Position numbers and translations under genes: made by a program
Shown: piece by piece, positions 1 to 8,240 of the stretch
Layout: each line of letters opens with the position of its first letter
Numbering within the stretch: position 1 is the first letter of the stretch
The notes under the pieces: generated by a model
Databases searched by the model: none
The model's input: only the letters and a program-made list of their open reading frames with translations
What the model was told of the DNA's origin: nothing
NCBI GenBank assembly: GCA_963801855.1
Contig: CAWDGK010000002.1
Coordinates: 620,001 to 684,000 of the forward strand
Reading direction: 5' to 3'
DNA length: 64,000 nt
DNA from: JACDAN01 sp963801855
GTDB taxonomy: Bacteria; Actinomycetota; Thermoleophilia; Gaiellales; Gaiellaceae

Positions 1-1911
1 ACGCATCGGTGTGACGAACCGGGAGCCGGACCCGCACGGTGGTGCCGGCACCTTCAACGCTCTCGATCGTGATCGAGCCTTCGTGGCGTTCGACGATGGT
101 CTTCGCGATCGTCAGGCCGAGCCCGGTGCCCGGGATCGCCTGCTCCGTCGCATTCGAGCTGCGGAAGAAACGCTCGAAGAGCCGCTCCTGCTCGTCTGCG
201 GGGATTCCCACACCTGTGTCCACGATCTCCACGAGGGCATCGTCGCCGTCGGCGGAGACCCGAACCGACACGCGGCCGGTATGGGGAGTGAACTTCAGGG
301 CGTTCGACACGAGGTTGTCGAGCACCTGGGCGAGCCGCGAGCGGTCGCCGAGCATGCTGGGCGTCTCCTGGATGTCGGCGACGAGCTCGAGCTTGCGCTC
401 GTCGGCGGTCGGCCTTGCGGCCTCCAGACACTCGTTGATCACCTCGCTGAGATCGACCTCGTCGAGATCGAGTGCGAGCTTGCCCGCTTCGACCTGCGCC
501 ATGAAGAGCAGGTCGCCTACGAGCTGCATCAGTCGCCGCGAGTTGCGGTCGACGACGGTGAGGAACCGGGCTTGCTCCGGGCCGAGCTCGCCGGCACCGC
601 CGTCGAGGAGCAGCTCGAGGTACCCCTGGATCGAGGTCAACGGCGTTCGAAGCTCGTGGGAGACAAGCGAGATGAAGTCGTCCTTGAGGCGGTCGAGCTC
701 GCGCAGCCGCTCGTTCTGCACGGCCAGTGCCTCCTGCGCGGCCTCGGCGTCTGCGCGGGCGACCCGTTCCTTTGCGAGGAGAGCTTCGAGCTGCGCTTGC
801 TGCCGTTTCAGGCTCGTAATGTCTCGCGCGATGACGGCCGCGCCGGTGACCGCGCCCTCGCCGTCGCGGATCGGAGAGACGGTCAGCGACACGTCCACTT
901 CCGTTCCGTCCTTGCGGAGGCCGCGAGTCTCGTGGTTCTCGGCGCCGGCACCGCTGTTGATGCGCTTGGCAACCGACGAGAGCTCGGCCAGGCGGCTCGG
1001 CGGGACGAGAAGGCTTAGAGGCTTCCCGATGATCTCTGCGGCTGCATAGCCGAAGAGCCGTTCGGCGCTCGGGTTCCAGGTGACGACGGTTCCGTCCTGG
1101 GCGGTCCGGGTGATCGCGTCGTCTGACGCTTCGACGATGGCGGCGAGCTGCGCGACGCTCTCCTGAGCCTCGATGGCGCTCCACGAGCGCGTCCTCGAGG
1201 TCGGAGGCCTGATCGGTCAGTTGGCGGTTGCGCGCGTGGAGCTGCGCCGTCGCTCTGCCGAAGCAGCGGGATCAGACGAAGCCCAGAGAGCAAGGAGCGC
1301 GATGAGGAGGATGACGGCGGTGTGCTGGATCGCCTCGTGGATCTGCACGTCGATCACTCGGTAGTCCTGCGAGATCGAGAGCGCGCCGATCGAATGTGGT
1401 GCGCCCTGCGGGCGGACGGGGACGACGGTTCGGAGCACCTTCGACGCCGCCCGCGGCGCCGTCGAGCGGGAGGACGGCGCGCTCACGGTTGCCGTCGAGA
1501 GCCGACGACACCTCCTTGCTCGGCCGGAGCTTCCCGATCAGCGAGCGCTCGGTCGAGTAGGTGACGCGCCCCTTCGTGTTGTAGAGCGTCGCGCGGAGGA
1601 TCTCGTTGAGGAACGTCCTGTCCTGGAAGACGGTGTCCAGCGCCTCGCGCCGTTTCGGGCCGACAGGCGTGGAGAAGTCGGCGCTCTTCAGGTGCGTCCG
1701 CAGCGTGGCCTCTGCAACCTGCTGCGTCTGCTGCTCGACCCGGCTCTCGGCACGGCTCGTGACATCTCGGTGGAGCACCCAGAGGATCGACTACCCCGAC
1801 CACGAGCAGGACGATTCCCGTGTAGGCGGCGAACCGAAGGGCGAGGCGCGGCGGCTTCTCCGCAGCGGGCGGCGCTTGGTGCGCGCGAATGAGGGCAGGC
1901 GAAGCGTTCAT
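1..1911 (-). pseudogene. Membrane PAS-domain sensor histidine kinase, frameshifted and cut by the window edge
   Basis: The gene reads leftward from ATG at 1911. Stitching three frames gives one protein: an N-terminal membrane helix, a roughly 100-residue extracytoplasmic segment, a second helix, a coiled coil, a PAS domain (around 1150-850), then HisKA and HATPase_c. The H-box SHELRTPL (about 680), the N-box LDNLVSNALKF, and the G-boxes DTGVGI and GTGLGL are all visible, so catalytic residues are intact. Frame breaks lie near 1793, 1480, 1275 and 1165. No stop occurs before base 1, so the C-terminus is outside the window. It would autophosphorylate on the H-box histidine and pass phosphate to a response regulator, which is not in view. 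The breaks could be sequence errors rather than decay. It is divergent from the acyl-CoA mutase gene with only 65 bases between. Confidence 0.8.
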
Positions 1912-1962
1912 CAGGCCGATCCCTCTATCGGGTGTTTGGGGGAGTTACCTGAGTCCAGTTCG

Positions 1963-1968
1963 TACAAT
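1963..1968 (+). promoter_or_regulatory. -10-like box TACAAT before the mutase gene
   Basis: TACAAT ends 8 bases before the ATG at 1977, and no Shine-Dalgarno is visible. This spacing would start transcription at or next to the start codon, giving a leaderless mRNA. No clear -35 was found. Confidence 0.45.
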
Positions 1969-1976
1969 TCCTCTCC

Positions 1977-3644
1977 ATGGCTGCGACCGAGGATCGGACG
2001 GCCGGGCTCGACGGCATCGGGGAATGGCGCCGCCAGCTCTACGAGGCGGCGCCCGAACGCCAGGGAGAGCTCTTCTCGACGATCTCGGGGCTCGAGATAG
2101 ATCCGCTCTACACCGTCGATTCGGTGCAAGTCGACGAAGACCGCGACCTCGGCTACCCGGGGGTCTATCCGTACACCCGCGGCGTCTACCCGTCGATGTA
2201 CCGCGGGAAGCTCTGGACGATGCGGCAGTTCGCCGGATTCGGCACGGCGGCGGAGACGAACGAACGGTTCCGGTACCTCCTCGAGCATGGCCAGACCGGC
2301 CTCTCGACCGCCTTCGACATGCCCTCGCTGATGGGCTACGACTCCGACCATCAGCGCTCACTCGGCGAGGTCGGGCGCGAGGGCGTGGCGATCGACTCGC
2401 TCGAGGACATGGAGACGCTCTTCTCCGGCATCCCGCTCGGCGAGGTCTCGACCTCGATGACGATCAACTGCACCGCGCCGATCGCGCTTGCGTTCTACAT
2501 CTGTGTCGCGGAGATCCAGGGCGTCCCCCGGTCGGAGCTTCGAGGGACGATCCAGACGGACATCCTCAAGGAGTACATCGCCCAGAAGGAGTGGATCTAT
2601 CCGCCGGAGCCGTCCATGAGGCTCGTCACCGACATGGTGGAGTTCTGCGCGCAGGAGATGCCGCAGTGGCATCCGATCTCGATCTCGGGCTACCACATCC
2701 GGGAGGCCGGCTCGAACGCGACCCAGGAGCTCGCGTTCACGCTCATGAACGGCTTCACCTACGTCGAGGCGGCAGTGGAGCGCGGGCTCGACGTCGACGA
2801 CTTCGCGCCCCGGCTCTCGTTCTTCTTCAACGCCCACCTCGACTTCTTCGAGGAGATCGCCAAGTACCGCGCCGCTCGACGCATCTGGGCACGCGAGCTG
2901 CGGGAGCGCTACGGCGCGAAGAATCCGCGTTCCTGGCTCATGCGCTTCCACACCCAGACCGCCGGCGTCTCGCTGACGGCGCAGCAGCCCGAGGTCAACA
3001 TCGTCCGGACCGCGCTCGAAGCGCTTTCCGCCGTGCTCGGCGGAACGCAGTCGCTGCACACGAACTCCTTCGACGAGGCGCTCGCGCTGCCGACCGAGAA
3101 CGCCGTCCGCCTGGCGCTGCGAACGCAACAGGTGATCGCGCACGAGACCGGCGTCGTCAACACGATCGACCCGCTCGGAGGGTCGTACTTCGTCGAGGAC
3201 CTGACGAACCGGCTCGAGGCGGAGGCCTACGAGTACTTCGACCGGATCCGCTCGCTCGGCGGCGTCATTCCGGCGATCAAGGAGAACTTCTTCCAGCAGG
3301 AGATCGCCGATGCCTCGTTCCGCTACCAGCGCGAGGTCGAGGCCAAGCAGCGCATCATCGTGGGCGTGAACCGCTACCAGTCGAAGGACGAGAACGAGCT
3401 CGAGATCCTTCGCGTCGACCCTGCCCTCGAGGGGGAGCAGATCGCCCGGGTGAAGGCGCTGCGCGAGAGGCGGGACTCTGCGGCGGCCGAGACTGCGCTC
3501 GCCCGGCTCAGGCAGGGTGCCGAGGGCGACGCCAACCTGATGCCGCTGATGGTCGACGCCGCGAAGGCGTACGTGACCATGGGGGAGATGTGCGACACCC
3601 TTCGCGAGGTCTGGGGCGTTTGGCGCGAAACTCCTGTGTTTTGA
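1977..3644 (+). CDS. icmA: Acyl-CoA mutase large subunit, isobutyryl-CoA-mutase type
   Basis: This 555-residue protein is a B12-dependent acyl-CoA mutase catalytic subunit (TIM-barrel part) without its own B12 domain. By overall similarity it would be called methylmalonyl-CoA mutase. However, two substrate-pocket positions match isobutyryl-CoA mutase: Phe85 in WTMRQFAGF, where methylmalonyl-CoA mutase has Tyr, and Gln203 in YIAQKEW, where it has Arg. The conserved His240 of SISGYHIREAG is present. The reaction would be isobutyryl-CoA to n-butyryl-CoA, using adenosylcobalamin. The partner B12 subunit lies at 5904-6299, with three unrelated genes between. The ATG at 1977 is chosen because upstream in-frame codons carry no family similarity. 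The substrate call is inference from the two residues; 2-hydroxyisobutyryl-CoA mutase is an alternative. Confidence 0.85.
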   Translation: MAATEDRTAGLDGIGEWRRQLYEAAPERQGELFSTISGLEIDPLYTVDSVQVDEDRDLGYPGVYPYTRGVYPSMYRGKLWTMRQFAGFGTAAETNERFRYLLEHGQTGLSTAFDMPSLMGYDSDHQRSLGEVGREGVAIDSLEDMETLFSGIPLGEVSTSMTINCTAPIALAFYICVAEIQGVPRSELRGTIQTDILKEYIAQKEWIYPPEPSMRLVTDMVEFCAQEMPQWHPISISGYHIREAGSNATQELAFTLMNGFTYVEAAVERGLDVDDFAPRLSFFFNAHLDFFEEIAKYRAARRIWARELRERYGAKNPRSWLMRFHTQTAGVSLTAQQPEVNIVRTALEALSAVLGGTQSLHTNSFDEALALPTENAVRLALRTQQVIAHETGVVNTIDPLGGSYFVEDLTNRLEAEAYEYFDRIRSLGGVIPAIKENFFQQEIADASFRYQREVEAKQRIIVGVNRYQSKDENELEILRVDPALEGEQIARVKALRERRDSAAAETALARLRQGAEGDANLMPLMVDAAKAYVTMGEMCDTLREVWGVWRETPVF

Positions 3645-3694
3645 GTCTTAACCAGGCTTAATCGCGCGCTAACCGGAGCGCCCGACGGGTCGTC

Positions 3695-3700
3695 TAACGT
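3695..3700 (+). promoter_or_regulatory. -10-like box TAACGT
   Basis: TAACGT ends 8 bases before the GTG at 3709, with no ribosome-binding site between. It fits the leaderless spacing seen at other genes here. Confidence 0.35.
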
Positions 3701-3708
3701 GTGACGAA

Positions 3709-4263
3709 GTGAACGACGGCGGCCTGCTCAGCTCTCGAACCCTCAACCGCGCACTGCCCTGGATTGCGGGCGCGGTGCTGCTGCTCGGCGTGCTTGCGTT
3801 CTGGCAGACGCGGGCCGAGCCGTCGAAAACGGGGGAATCGTTCACCAACGACCCGGTGACGAACGTCGCTGCCGAAAAGACGGTCCCGCTGCCACCCGAG
3901 GCCCGTCAAATCGCCGTGCAGTTCATCAAGACCGCCGTCGTCCGCAAGAACCTCCGTCAGGCCTGGGCGATCTCCGGGCCGGGCATCAAGCAGGACCTCT
4001 CGCTTCGCGAGTGGATGACCGGGGAGATCCCCGTCGTCCCCTATCCCGAGGCGGCCGTCAACCAATCACCGGTGAAGGTCGACTGGTCCTTCCCGAACGA
4101 CGTGTCCCTGCAGGTGGTCATGCAGCCCAGGCAGGGCTCGAAGGAGAAGCCCCAGGTCTTCTACATCGGCCTCAAGAAGTTCGGCTCGGGGGCAACCGCG
4201 AAATGGCTCGTGGACTACTGGGCGCCCTACGCCCCTCCGCCGGTCCCGAGCTCCCCACAGTAG
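3709..4263 (+). CDS. Membrane-anchored protein of unknown function, paralogue A
   Basis: A 184-residue protein with a GTG start. One membrane helix spans about residues 15-31, and the rest (residues 32-184) should face outward. I do not recognise the family. The conserved core reads as an all-beta or NTF2-like small domain, with a signature around residues 101-114 (REWMTGEIPVVPYP) that recurs in the next gene as AEWREGAIPVVPFP. The two genes lie 25 bases apart on the same strand and are clearly tandem duplicates. The C-terminus is proline-rich (APPPVPSSPQ). The paralogue has a second C-terminal helix that this copy lacks. Function is unknown. Confidence 0.75.
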   Translation: MNDGGLLSSRTLNRALPWIAGAVLLLGVLAFWQTRAEPSKTGESFTNDPVTNVAAEKTVPLPPEARQIAVQFIKTAVVRKNLRQAWAISGPGIKQDLSLREWMTGEIPVVPYPEAAVNQSPVKVDWSFPNDVSLQVVMQPRQGSKEKPQVFYIGLKKFGSGATAKWLVDYWAPYAPPPVPSSPQ

Positions 4264-4288
4264 GGCCGGGTAAGCGCCCGCCCGGATC

Positions 4289-5041
4289 GTGGGTGCGAGC
4301 GTGAGAGGCCTCTTCATTTCACCTCGTGCGCGCCGACGGCTGGCGTGGATCGGCGCGGGTCTTGCCGTGGTCGCCGGCACGGTTGCCGTCGGCGTGATGT
4401 GGCCGGACACGGCCAACGAGCCGCCGAGCACCTTCTCGGAGGAAGAGGCGTACGTGTACCGCGAGCCCGAGAAGGTCGAGCTGACCCGGGCCGAACGGGC
4501 CAGGGCGCTCGCTACGGCGGCGAATTTCGTCACGCACGCCGTGGCCCGGCGGAAGGTCGAGCTGGCGTACGACCTCGTCGGGCCAGATCTCAAGGGAGGC
4601 ATGACGAGAGCTGAGTGGCGCGAGGGCGCGATTCCAGTCGTCCCCTTCCCGGTTCGGGAGGCACGCTGGAAGGTCGAGTACTCCTACGACGACGCGCTGG
4701 GGCTTCAGGTGCTGCTGCTTCCGACGGCGAAATCGAAGCTGCGCCCGGCCGTGTTCGCCATGGAGCTGACTCCGAGCGGTGAGACCGGCCAGGGCTGGCA
4801 GGTCGCATCCTGGGCTCCCACCGGGATGACCGGCGCGGGAGCGGCCCCTACTCAGACACCGGGAGCGGGCGGCGTCCCGAACCTCGGTGCGACGCTTTCC
4901 GGTGGAGAGGCGCGCCTCGACACGAAGTGGCTCCTGGCCCCGATCGGGCTCCTGCTCCTCGTCCCGTTGATCGTCAGCGCCTTCTACGTCCGCAGCTGGC
5001 GCCGCGGGCGGCGGGCTGCGGCGGCCTACCGAACTCGCTAG
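4289..5041 (+). CDS. Membrane protein of unknown function, paralogue B
   Basis: This 250-residue protein starts at GTG 4289 (a second GTG at 4301 is also possible). It has an N-terminal helix (about residues 19-39), an outward domain homologous to the preceding gene, a flexible Gly/Ala/Pro/Thr stretch (about 177-205), and a second helix (about 213-232) followed by an Arg-rich cytoplasmic tail. The shared IPVVPFP motif and similar spacing tie it to paralogue A. The stop overlaps the end of the convergent MBL-fold gene by four bases. No catalytic motif is visible. A shared role, such as an envelope pair, is only a guess. Confidence 0.75.
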   Translation: MGASVRGLFISPRARRRLAWIGAGLAVVAGTVAVGVMWPDTANEPPSTFSEEEAYVYREPEKVELTRAERARALATAANFVTHAVARRKVELAYDLVGPDLKGGMTRAEWREGAIPVVPFPVREARWKVEYSYDDALGLQVLLLPTAKSKLRPAVFAMELTPSGETGQGWQVASWAPTGMTGAGAAPTQTPGAGGVPNLGATLSGGEARLDTKWLLAPIGLLLLVPLIVSAFYVRSWRRGRRAAAAYRTR

Positions 5042-5769
5042 ATCTCTGTCTCGAAGCCGTCGTGGACTTGCTCGTACCCGGGCTCGAGCGGGCGCTCTTC
5101 CGGCCGGTGGGTGAGGAGCAGGCGCTTCGCTCCCGCCGAGTCGAAGGCGGCCTTGGCCTCGGCCGCGGAGAGATGGCCGCGGGTCCCTCCTTCGGGGCTC
5201 GGCTCGAGGAGCGTCGCTTCGCAGAGGAAGAGGTCGGCGTCACGCGCCAGCTCCGCCAGCTGGTCGCTCGGCCCGCTGTCGCCTGAGTAGGCCATCGTCT
5301 TCCCGTTGCTCGAGACCCGGAAGCCGAACGCGAGCAGCTCGTAGTGAAGGACACGGCGGGGCGTGATCCGGAAGCCTCCGGTCTCGAACTCCTCGCCTTC
5401 CGCGTACTCCCGCACGGTGAAGGCTCGCTCGAACATGTCCGGTGTGCCGAGCCGCTGGCCGATCTCGCAGAGGAGCTTGTAGCCGCCCGGCGGAACCCAG
5501 AGCTCCGGCCGTGGCTGCTCGGCGGCCGGCCCGAACCAGAGCGCCCAGACCCAGGGGATCACGTCGCCCCAGTGATCCAGGTGGAAGTGGGTGAGGCAGA
5601 TGGCGTCGACGCGGGGCCAGTCCTCGAGCTCGCGAAGCTTCGCGAGGACGCCGGCCCCGCAATCCAAGAGGACGCGTCCCGGCGGCGCGTCGATCAGGTA
5701 GCCGGACTGCGCGCCGCCTGGATTGGGCCACGCCGGCGAGCAGCCGATCACCGTCAACTTCATCGACAT
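5038..5769 (-). CDS. MBL-fold metallo-hydrolase, ribonuclease-Z-like
   Basis: A 243-residue metallo-beta-lactamase-fold hydrolase. The zinc-binding signature THFHLDHWGD is clear near residue 61, with later metal ligands in YSGDSGPSD and a C-terminal LLLTHRPE. The architecture resembles the tRNase Z/arylsulfatase branch, but it lacks the exosite that marks true tRNase Z, so the substrate is unknown. The start is ATG 5769 (MSMKLTVIG), where family similarity begins; ATG 5763 is an alternative. A TATAGG box lies 7 bases upstream, supporting this start. The gene is convergent with the membrane protein gene before it and divergent from the B12-binding subunit gene. Confidence 0.85.
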   Translation of the reverse strand: MSMKLTVIGCSPAWPNPGGAQSGYLIDAPPGRVLLDCGAGVLAKLRELEDWPRVDAICLTHFHLDHWGDVIPWVWALWFGPAAEQPRPELWVPPGGYKLLCEIGQRLGTPDMFERAFTVREYAEGEEFETGGFRITPRRVLHYELLAFGFRVSSNGKTMAYSGDSGPSDQLAELARDADLFLCEATLLEPSPEGGTRGHLSAAEAKAAFDSAGAKRLLLTHRPEERPLEPGYEQVHDGFETEI

Positions 5770-5776
5770 AGTCTGG

Positions 5777-5782
5777 CCTATA
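5777..5782 (-). promoter_or_regulatory. -10-like box TATAGG for the MBL-fold gene
   Basis: On the minus strand TATAGG ends 7 bases before the ATG at 5769, matching a leaderless arrangement. Confidence 0.35.
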
Positions 5783-5818
5783 CCCGGACGGCGCCGGGAC
5801 GCCTCTTCTTCCGCCCGA

Positions 5819-5838
5819 GGCGCCGACTCGTCGGCGCC
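5819..5838. repeat. Inverted repeat in a divergent intergenic region
   Basis: GGCGCCGA and TCGGCGCC form perfect 8-base arms around a CTCG loop, between the divergent MBL-fold and icmB genes. It may be an operator or a transcript hairpin; nothing shows which. Confidence 0.5.
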
Positions 5839-5888
5839 GACCGAGGCCGTGCCGGCTTTGCCGGCGTGGCCGGTGGCTCGGCCATTCC

Positions 5889-5894
5889 TATACT
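5889..5894 (+). promoter_or_regulatory. -10-like box TATACT before icmB
   Basis: TATACT lies 9 bases before the ATG at 5904. It is the closest match to the -10 consensus among these boxes. Confidence 0.45.
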
Positions 5895-5903
5895 CACGGC
5901 CAG

Positions 5904-6299
5904 ATGGCGGGGAAGATTCGAGTGGTGATCGCCAAGCCCGGCCTCGACGGTCACGACCGCGGAGCAAAGATCATCGCGCGGGCTCTGCGCGACGCCGGCA
6001 TGGAGGTCATCTACACCGGGCTCCATCAGACGCCGGAGCAGATCGTCGAGACCGCGATCCAGGAGGATGCCGACGCCGTCGGGATCTCGATCCTCTCGGG
6101 CGCGCACATGACACTCGTCCCGAAGATTCTCGACGGCCTCAAGGAAAACGGCGCGGAGGATGTCCTGGTCGTCGTCGGAGGGACGATCCCGCGCGAGGAC
6201 ACCGAGGAGCTCAAGCGGCAGGGGGTTGCCGAGATCTTCACTCCCGGCGCGCACACGAGCGAAATCGTCGACTTCCTGCGCGAAAAGGTTTCGGCCTGA
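5904..6299 (+). CDS. icmB: Acyl-CoA mutase small, B12-binding subunit
   Basis: A 131-residue stand-alone cobalamin-binding subunit. The DxHxxG motif (Asp15, His17, Gly20 in KPGLDGHDRG) supplies the lower axial histidine to cobalt. SILSGAH and VGGTIP are the other corrin-contact loops. Length and sequence match the small subunit of isobutyryl-CoA mutase and the separate B12 subunits of archaeal methylmalonyl-CoA mutase. It should pair with the large subunit at 1977-3644, which has no B12 domain. Its stop overlaps the CTG start of the enoyl-CoA hydratase by four bases, so the two are probably translated together. Confidence 0.93.
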   Translation: MAGKIRVVIAKPGLDGHDRGAKIIARALRDAGMEVIYTGLHQTPEQIVETAIQEDADAVGISILSGAHMTLVPKILDGLKENGAEDVLVVVGGTIPREDTEELKRQGVAEIFTPGAHTSEIVDFLREKVSA

Positions 6300-7066
6300 T
6301 CGACGTTCGCCACGAGGACGGGGTCGCGATCGTCACGGTCGACCGGCCCGAAGCGATGAACGCGCTCGACGTCGACACGCTGACCGAGCTGCGCGACCGG
6401 CTTCGCGAGCTGGGCGAGAGCCGCGAGGCCCGTGTCGTGATCTTGACCGGCGCCGGAGAACGGGCGTTCATCGCCGGCGCGGACATCAAGTACATGAGCG
6501 GCCTCGGCGTCGAGGAGGCCCAGGGCTGGGGTGCGCTCGGCCACGAGGCGGGCAGGCTGCTCGAGGTCATGCCGCAGCCGACGATCGCAGCGATCAACGG
6601 GTTCGCCCTCGGTGGAGGCTGTGAGCTCGCCCTTGCCTGCGACCTTCGCTACGCGGCCTCGACGGCCAAGCTCGGGCAGCCCGAGATCAACCTCGGGATC
6701 ATTCCGGGGTGGGGCGGGACGCAGCGCCTCGCTCGGGTCGCGGGGGCCGGGGTCGCCAAGGATCTGATTCTCACCGGCCGCGTCGTTGGTGCCGACGAGG
6801 CACTGCGGCTCGGTCTCGTCAACGCCGTCTACGAGGCGGGCGACCTGATGGAGAAGACGATGGAGACCGCGAGGCTCCTCGCCTCCAAGAGCCCGATGTC
6901 CCTCGCGGTCGCCAAGCGAGCCGTGAACCTCTCCCTGAGCGGCGACCATGCCGAGAACCTTGCGGCCGAGGGCGCGAGCTTCGGCGAGCTCTTCGCCTCG
7001 GAGGATGCGAAAGAGGGCCTGACGGCCTTCGCCGAAAAGCGCGAACCGAACTTCAAGGGCCGATGA
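6296..7066 (+). CDS. Enoyl-CoA hydratase (crotonase family)
   Basis: A 256-residue crotonase-fold enzyme that adds water to trans-2-enoyl-CoA. Both catalytic glutamates of true hydratases are present: Glu110 in ALGGGCE and Glu130 in LGQPE, 20 apart as expected. The oxyanion-hole segment FIAGADIK is also clear. No ATG, GTG or TTG occurs in frame upstream of the conserved N-terminus. The start is therefore taken as CTG 6296, which overlaps the icmB stop (CTGA). Coupled to icmB and followed by ETF genes, it fits acyl-CoA beta-oxidation. A hairpin follows the stop directly. Confidence 0.88.
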   Translation: MIDVRHEDGVAIVTVDRPEAMNALDVDTLTELRDRLRELGESREARVVILTGAGERAFIAGADIKYMSGLGVEEAQGWGALGHEAGRLLEVMPQPTIAAINGFALGGGCELALACDLRYAASTAKLGQPEINLGIIPGWGGTQRLARVAGAGVAKDLILTGRVVGADEALRLGLVNAVYEAGDLMEKTMETARLLASKSPMSLAVAKRAVNLSLSGDHAENLAAEGASFGELFASEDAKEGLTAFAEKREPNFKGR

Positions 7067-7089
7067 CGAGGCGGGCTTTGCCCGTCTCG
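7067..7089 (+). terminator. Hairpin directly after the enoyl-CoA hydratase gene
   Basis: Ten-base arms CGAGGCGGGC and GCCCGTCTCG, with one G-U pair, flank a TTT loop just after the stop codon. There is no T-tract, so termination is likely but unproven. Confidence 0.5.
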
Positions 7090-7171
7090 CTTGACGACTT
7101 CCAGGTTGAACACCGTCCGGGGGGCGCAGGCGCGCCGCGCGGCCGCGAAGCGGTCGCCCGGCTTCCGGACG

Positions 7172-7199
7172 TCGCTGAAAGTCGCAAGACTTTCAGCGA
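7172..7199. terminator. Perfect hairpin between convergent genes
   Basis: TCGCTGAAAGT and ACTTTCAGCGA form perfect 11-base arms around a 6-base loop. It sits between the ends of the convergent hydratase and M23 peptidase genes and could end transcripts from both sides. Confidence 0.55.
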
Positions 7200-7211
7200 A
7201 ACGGGCGAGCG

Positions 7212-8129
7212 TCAGCGAGACAGCAGAACTCGCTCGGCGGTGATTGCGCCGGGCTTGCCGAGCTGGGCGTCGAGCGTGTTCGGGAAGATCTCCGTCCAGA
7301 CGGTCGCACGTGTGTTCCCCGACAGCTTGCCGAGGGCCTTCTCGATGATCGTGAACGGCGAGACGGCGAACGAAACAGGCCGGCTGATGCCGTTCAGCTT
7401 GAGGCCCGTCGTCCGGACGGCCAGGCTCCGCACGTTCAGTCTCAGGGCTTCGGTCTGCTGGGTCAGGACGTCGCCCTTCAGCCAGAGAGAGGTATCGCCC
7501 TTGCGCGGAGCGGCGAAGAGCAGCCGCCAGGCGCGATTCAGGTGGGTGAACGGGTTCGTGGCGGCTCCGTCGTTCGGATGCATCTCGAAATGGAGGTGAG
7601 GCTCGATCCCGTTTGCGTCGCCCGAGTCGCCCACGAAGCCGATCGGCTCGCCGGCCGCGACCCGCTGGCCGCTCTTGAGCCCCGGCGCGAACGCGATGCC
7701 GGGCTTGCAGGCTCCCCGGTTGTCGTTCGTCATGCCGAGATCGTTGTTCAGGTGGATGTAGAGGTACGTCGTGCCGCTCTGGCCGTAGAGGTAGAGCATG
7801 CAGCCGGCGGCGGCGGAGGTGATGTGGAACTTCACGCGGCCTGCCTCGACGGCGAGCGCGAGCGCCTTGCGCGGCGCCATGATGTCGTTCCCCTGATGGG
7901 AGCCCTGGTAGCGCGCGGCTCCGAAATCGTTGAAGTAGCGAGACTTGCCGAGGACCGGGAAGATCATCCTCTTACCGCTCTGCTGATCCCCCTTCGGCAC
8001 GGCCGGAACAGCGCCTTTGGCCTTTTTCGGAAGGAATCCCGGGTCGGGAAGCGCACTCGCCGGACCGGCTGTGAGGCCGACGATGGCAAGCAAAAGAATC
8101 CCTCGGGCTGCTGAACTGCGGCGTCTCAT
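7212..8129 (-). CDS. Secreted M23 family metallopeptidase
   Basis: This 305-residue protein has a Sec signal peptide (residues 1-26, ending PASA). A lysostaphin-type M23 domain follows, with zinc ligands His78 and Asp82 (HQGND) and His178/His180 (HLH); a further active-site His126 lies in YIHLNN. M23 enzymes cleave peptidoglycan cross-links or act as LytM-like activators; the full ligand set suggests an active peptidase. The C-terminal 90 residues look like a beta domain of unknown role. The gene is divergent from etfB with 111 bases between. Confidence 0.88.
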   Translation of the reverse strand: MRRRSSAARGILLLAIVGLTAGPASALPDPGFLPKKAKGAVPAVPKGDQQSGKRMIFPVLGKSRYFNDFGAARYQGSHQGNDIMAPRKALALAVEAGRVKFHITSAAAGCMLYLYGQSGTTYLYIHLNNDLGMTNDNRGACKPGIAFAPGLKSGQRVAAGEPIGFVGDSGDANGIEPHLHFEMHPNDGAATNPFTHLNRAWRLLFAAPRKGDTSLWLKGDVLTQQTEALRLNVRSLAVRTTGLKLNGISRPVSFAVSPFTIIEKALGKLSGNTRATVWTEIFPNTLDAQLGKPGAITAERVLLSR

Positions 8130-8226
8130 AACTGGGACCTAGCGCTTCGGTTCGCGCTCGAAGGGCGAGACCCTAGCAGAGCTTTCGGCGTGTTCCCTCT
8201 CGCCATGTACCCCCCTTCTGCGTGAG

Positions 8227-8232
8227 TAGAGT
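8227..8232 (+). promoter_or_regulatory. -10-like box TAGAGT before etfB
   Basis: TAGAGT ends 8 bases before the GTG at 8241, consistent with a leaderless etfBA message. Confidence 0.45.
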
Positions 8233-8240
8233 CTCGCCCC

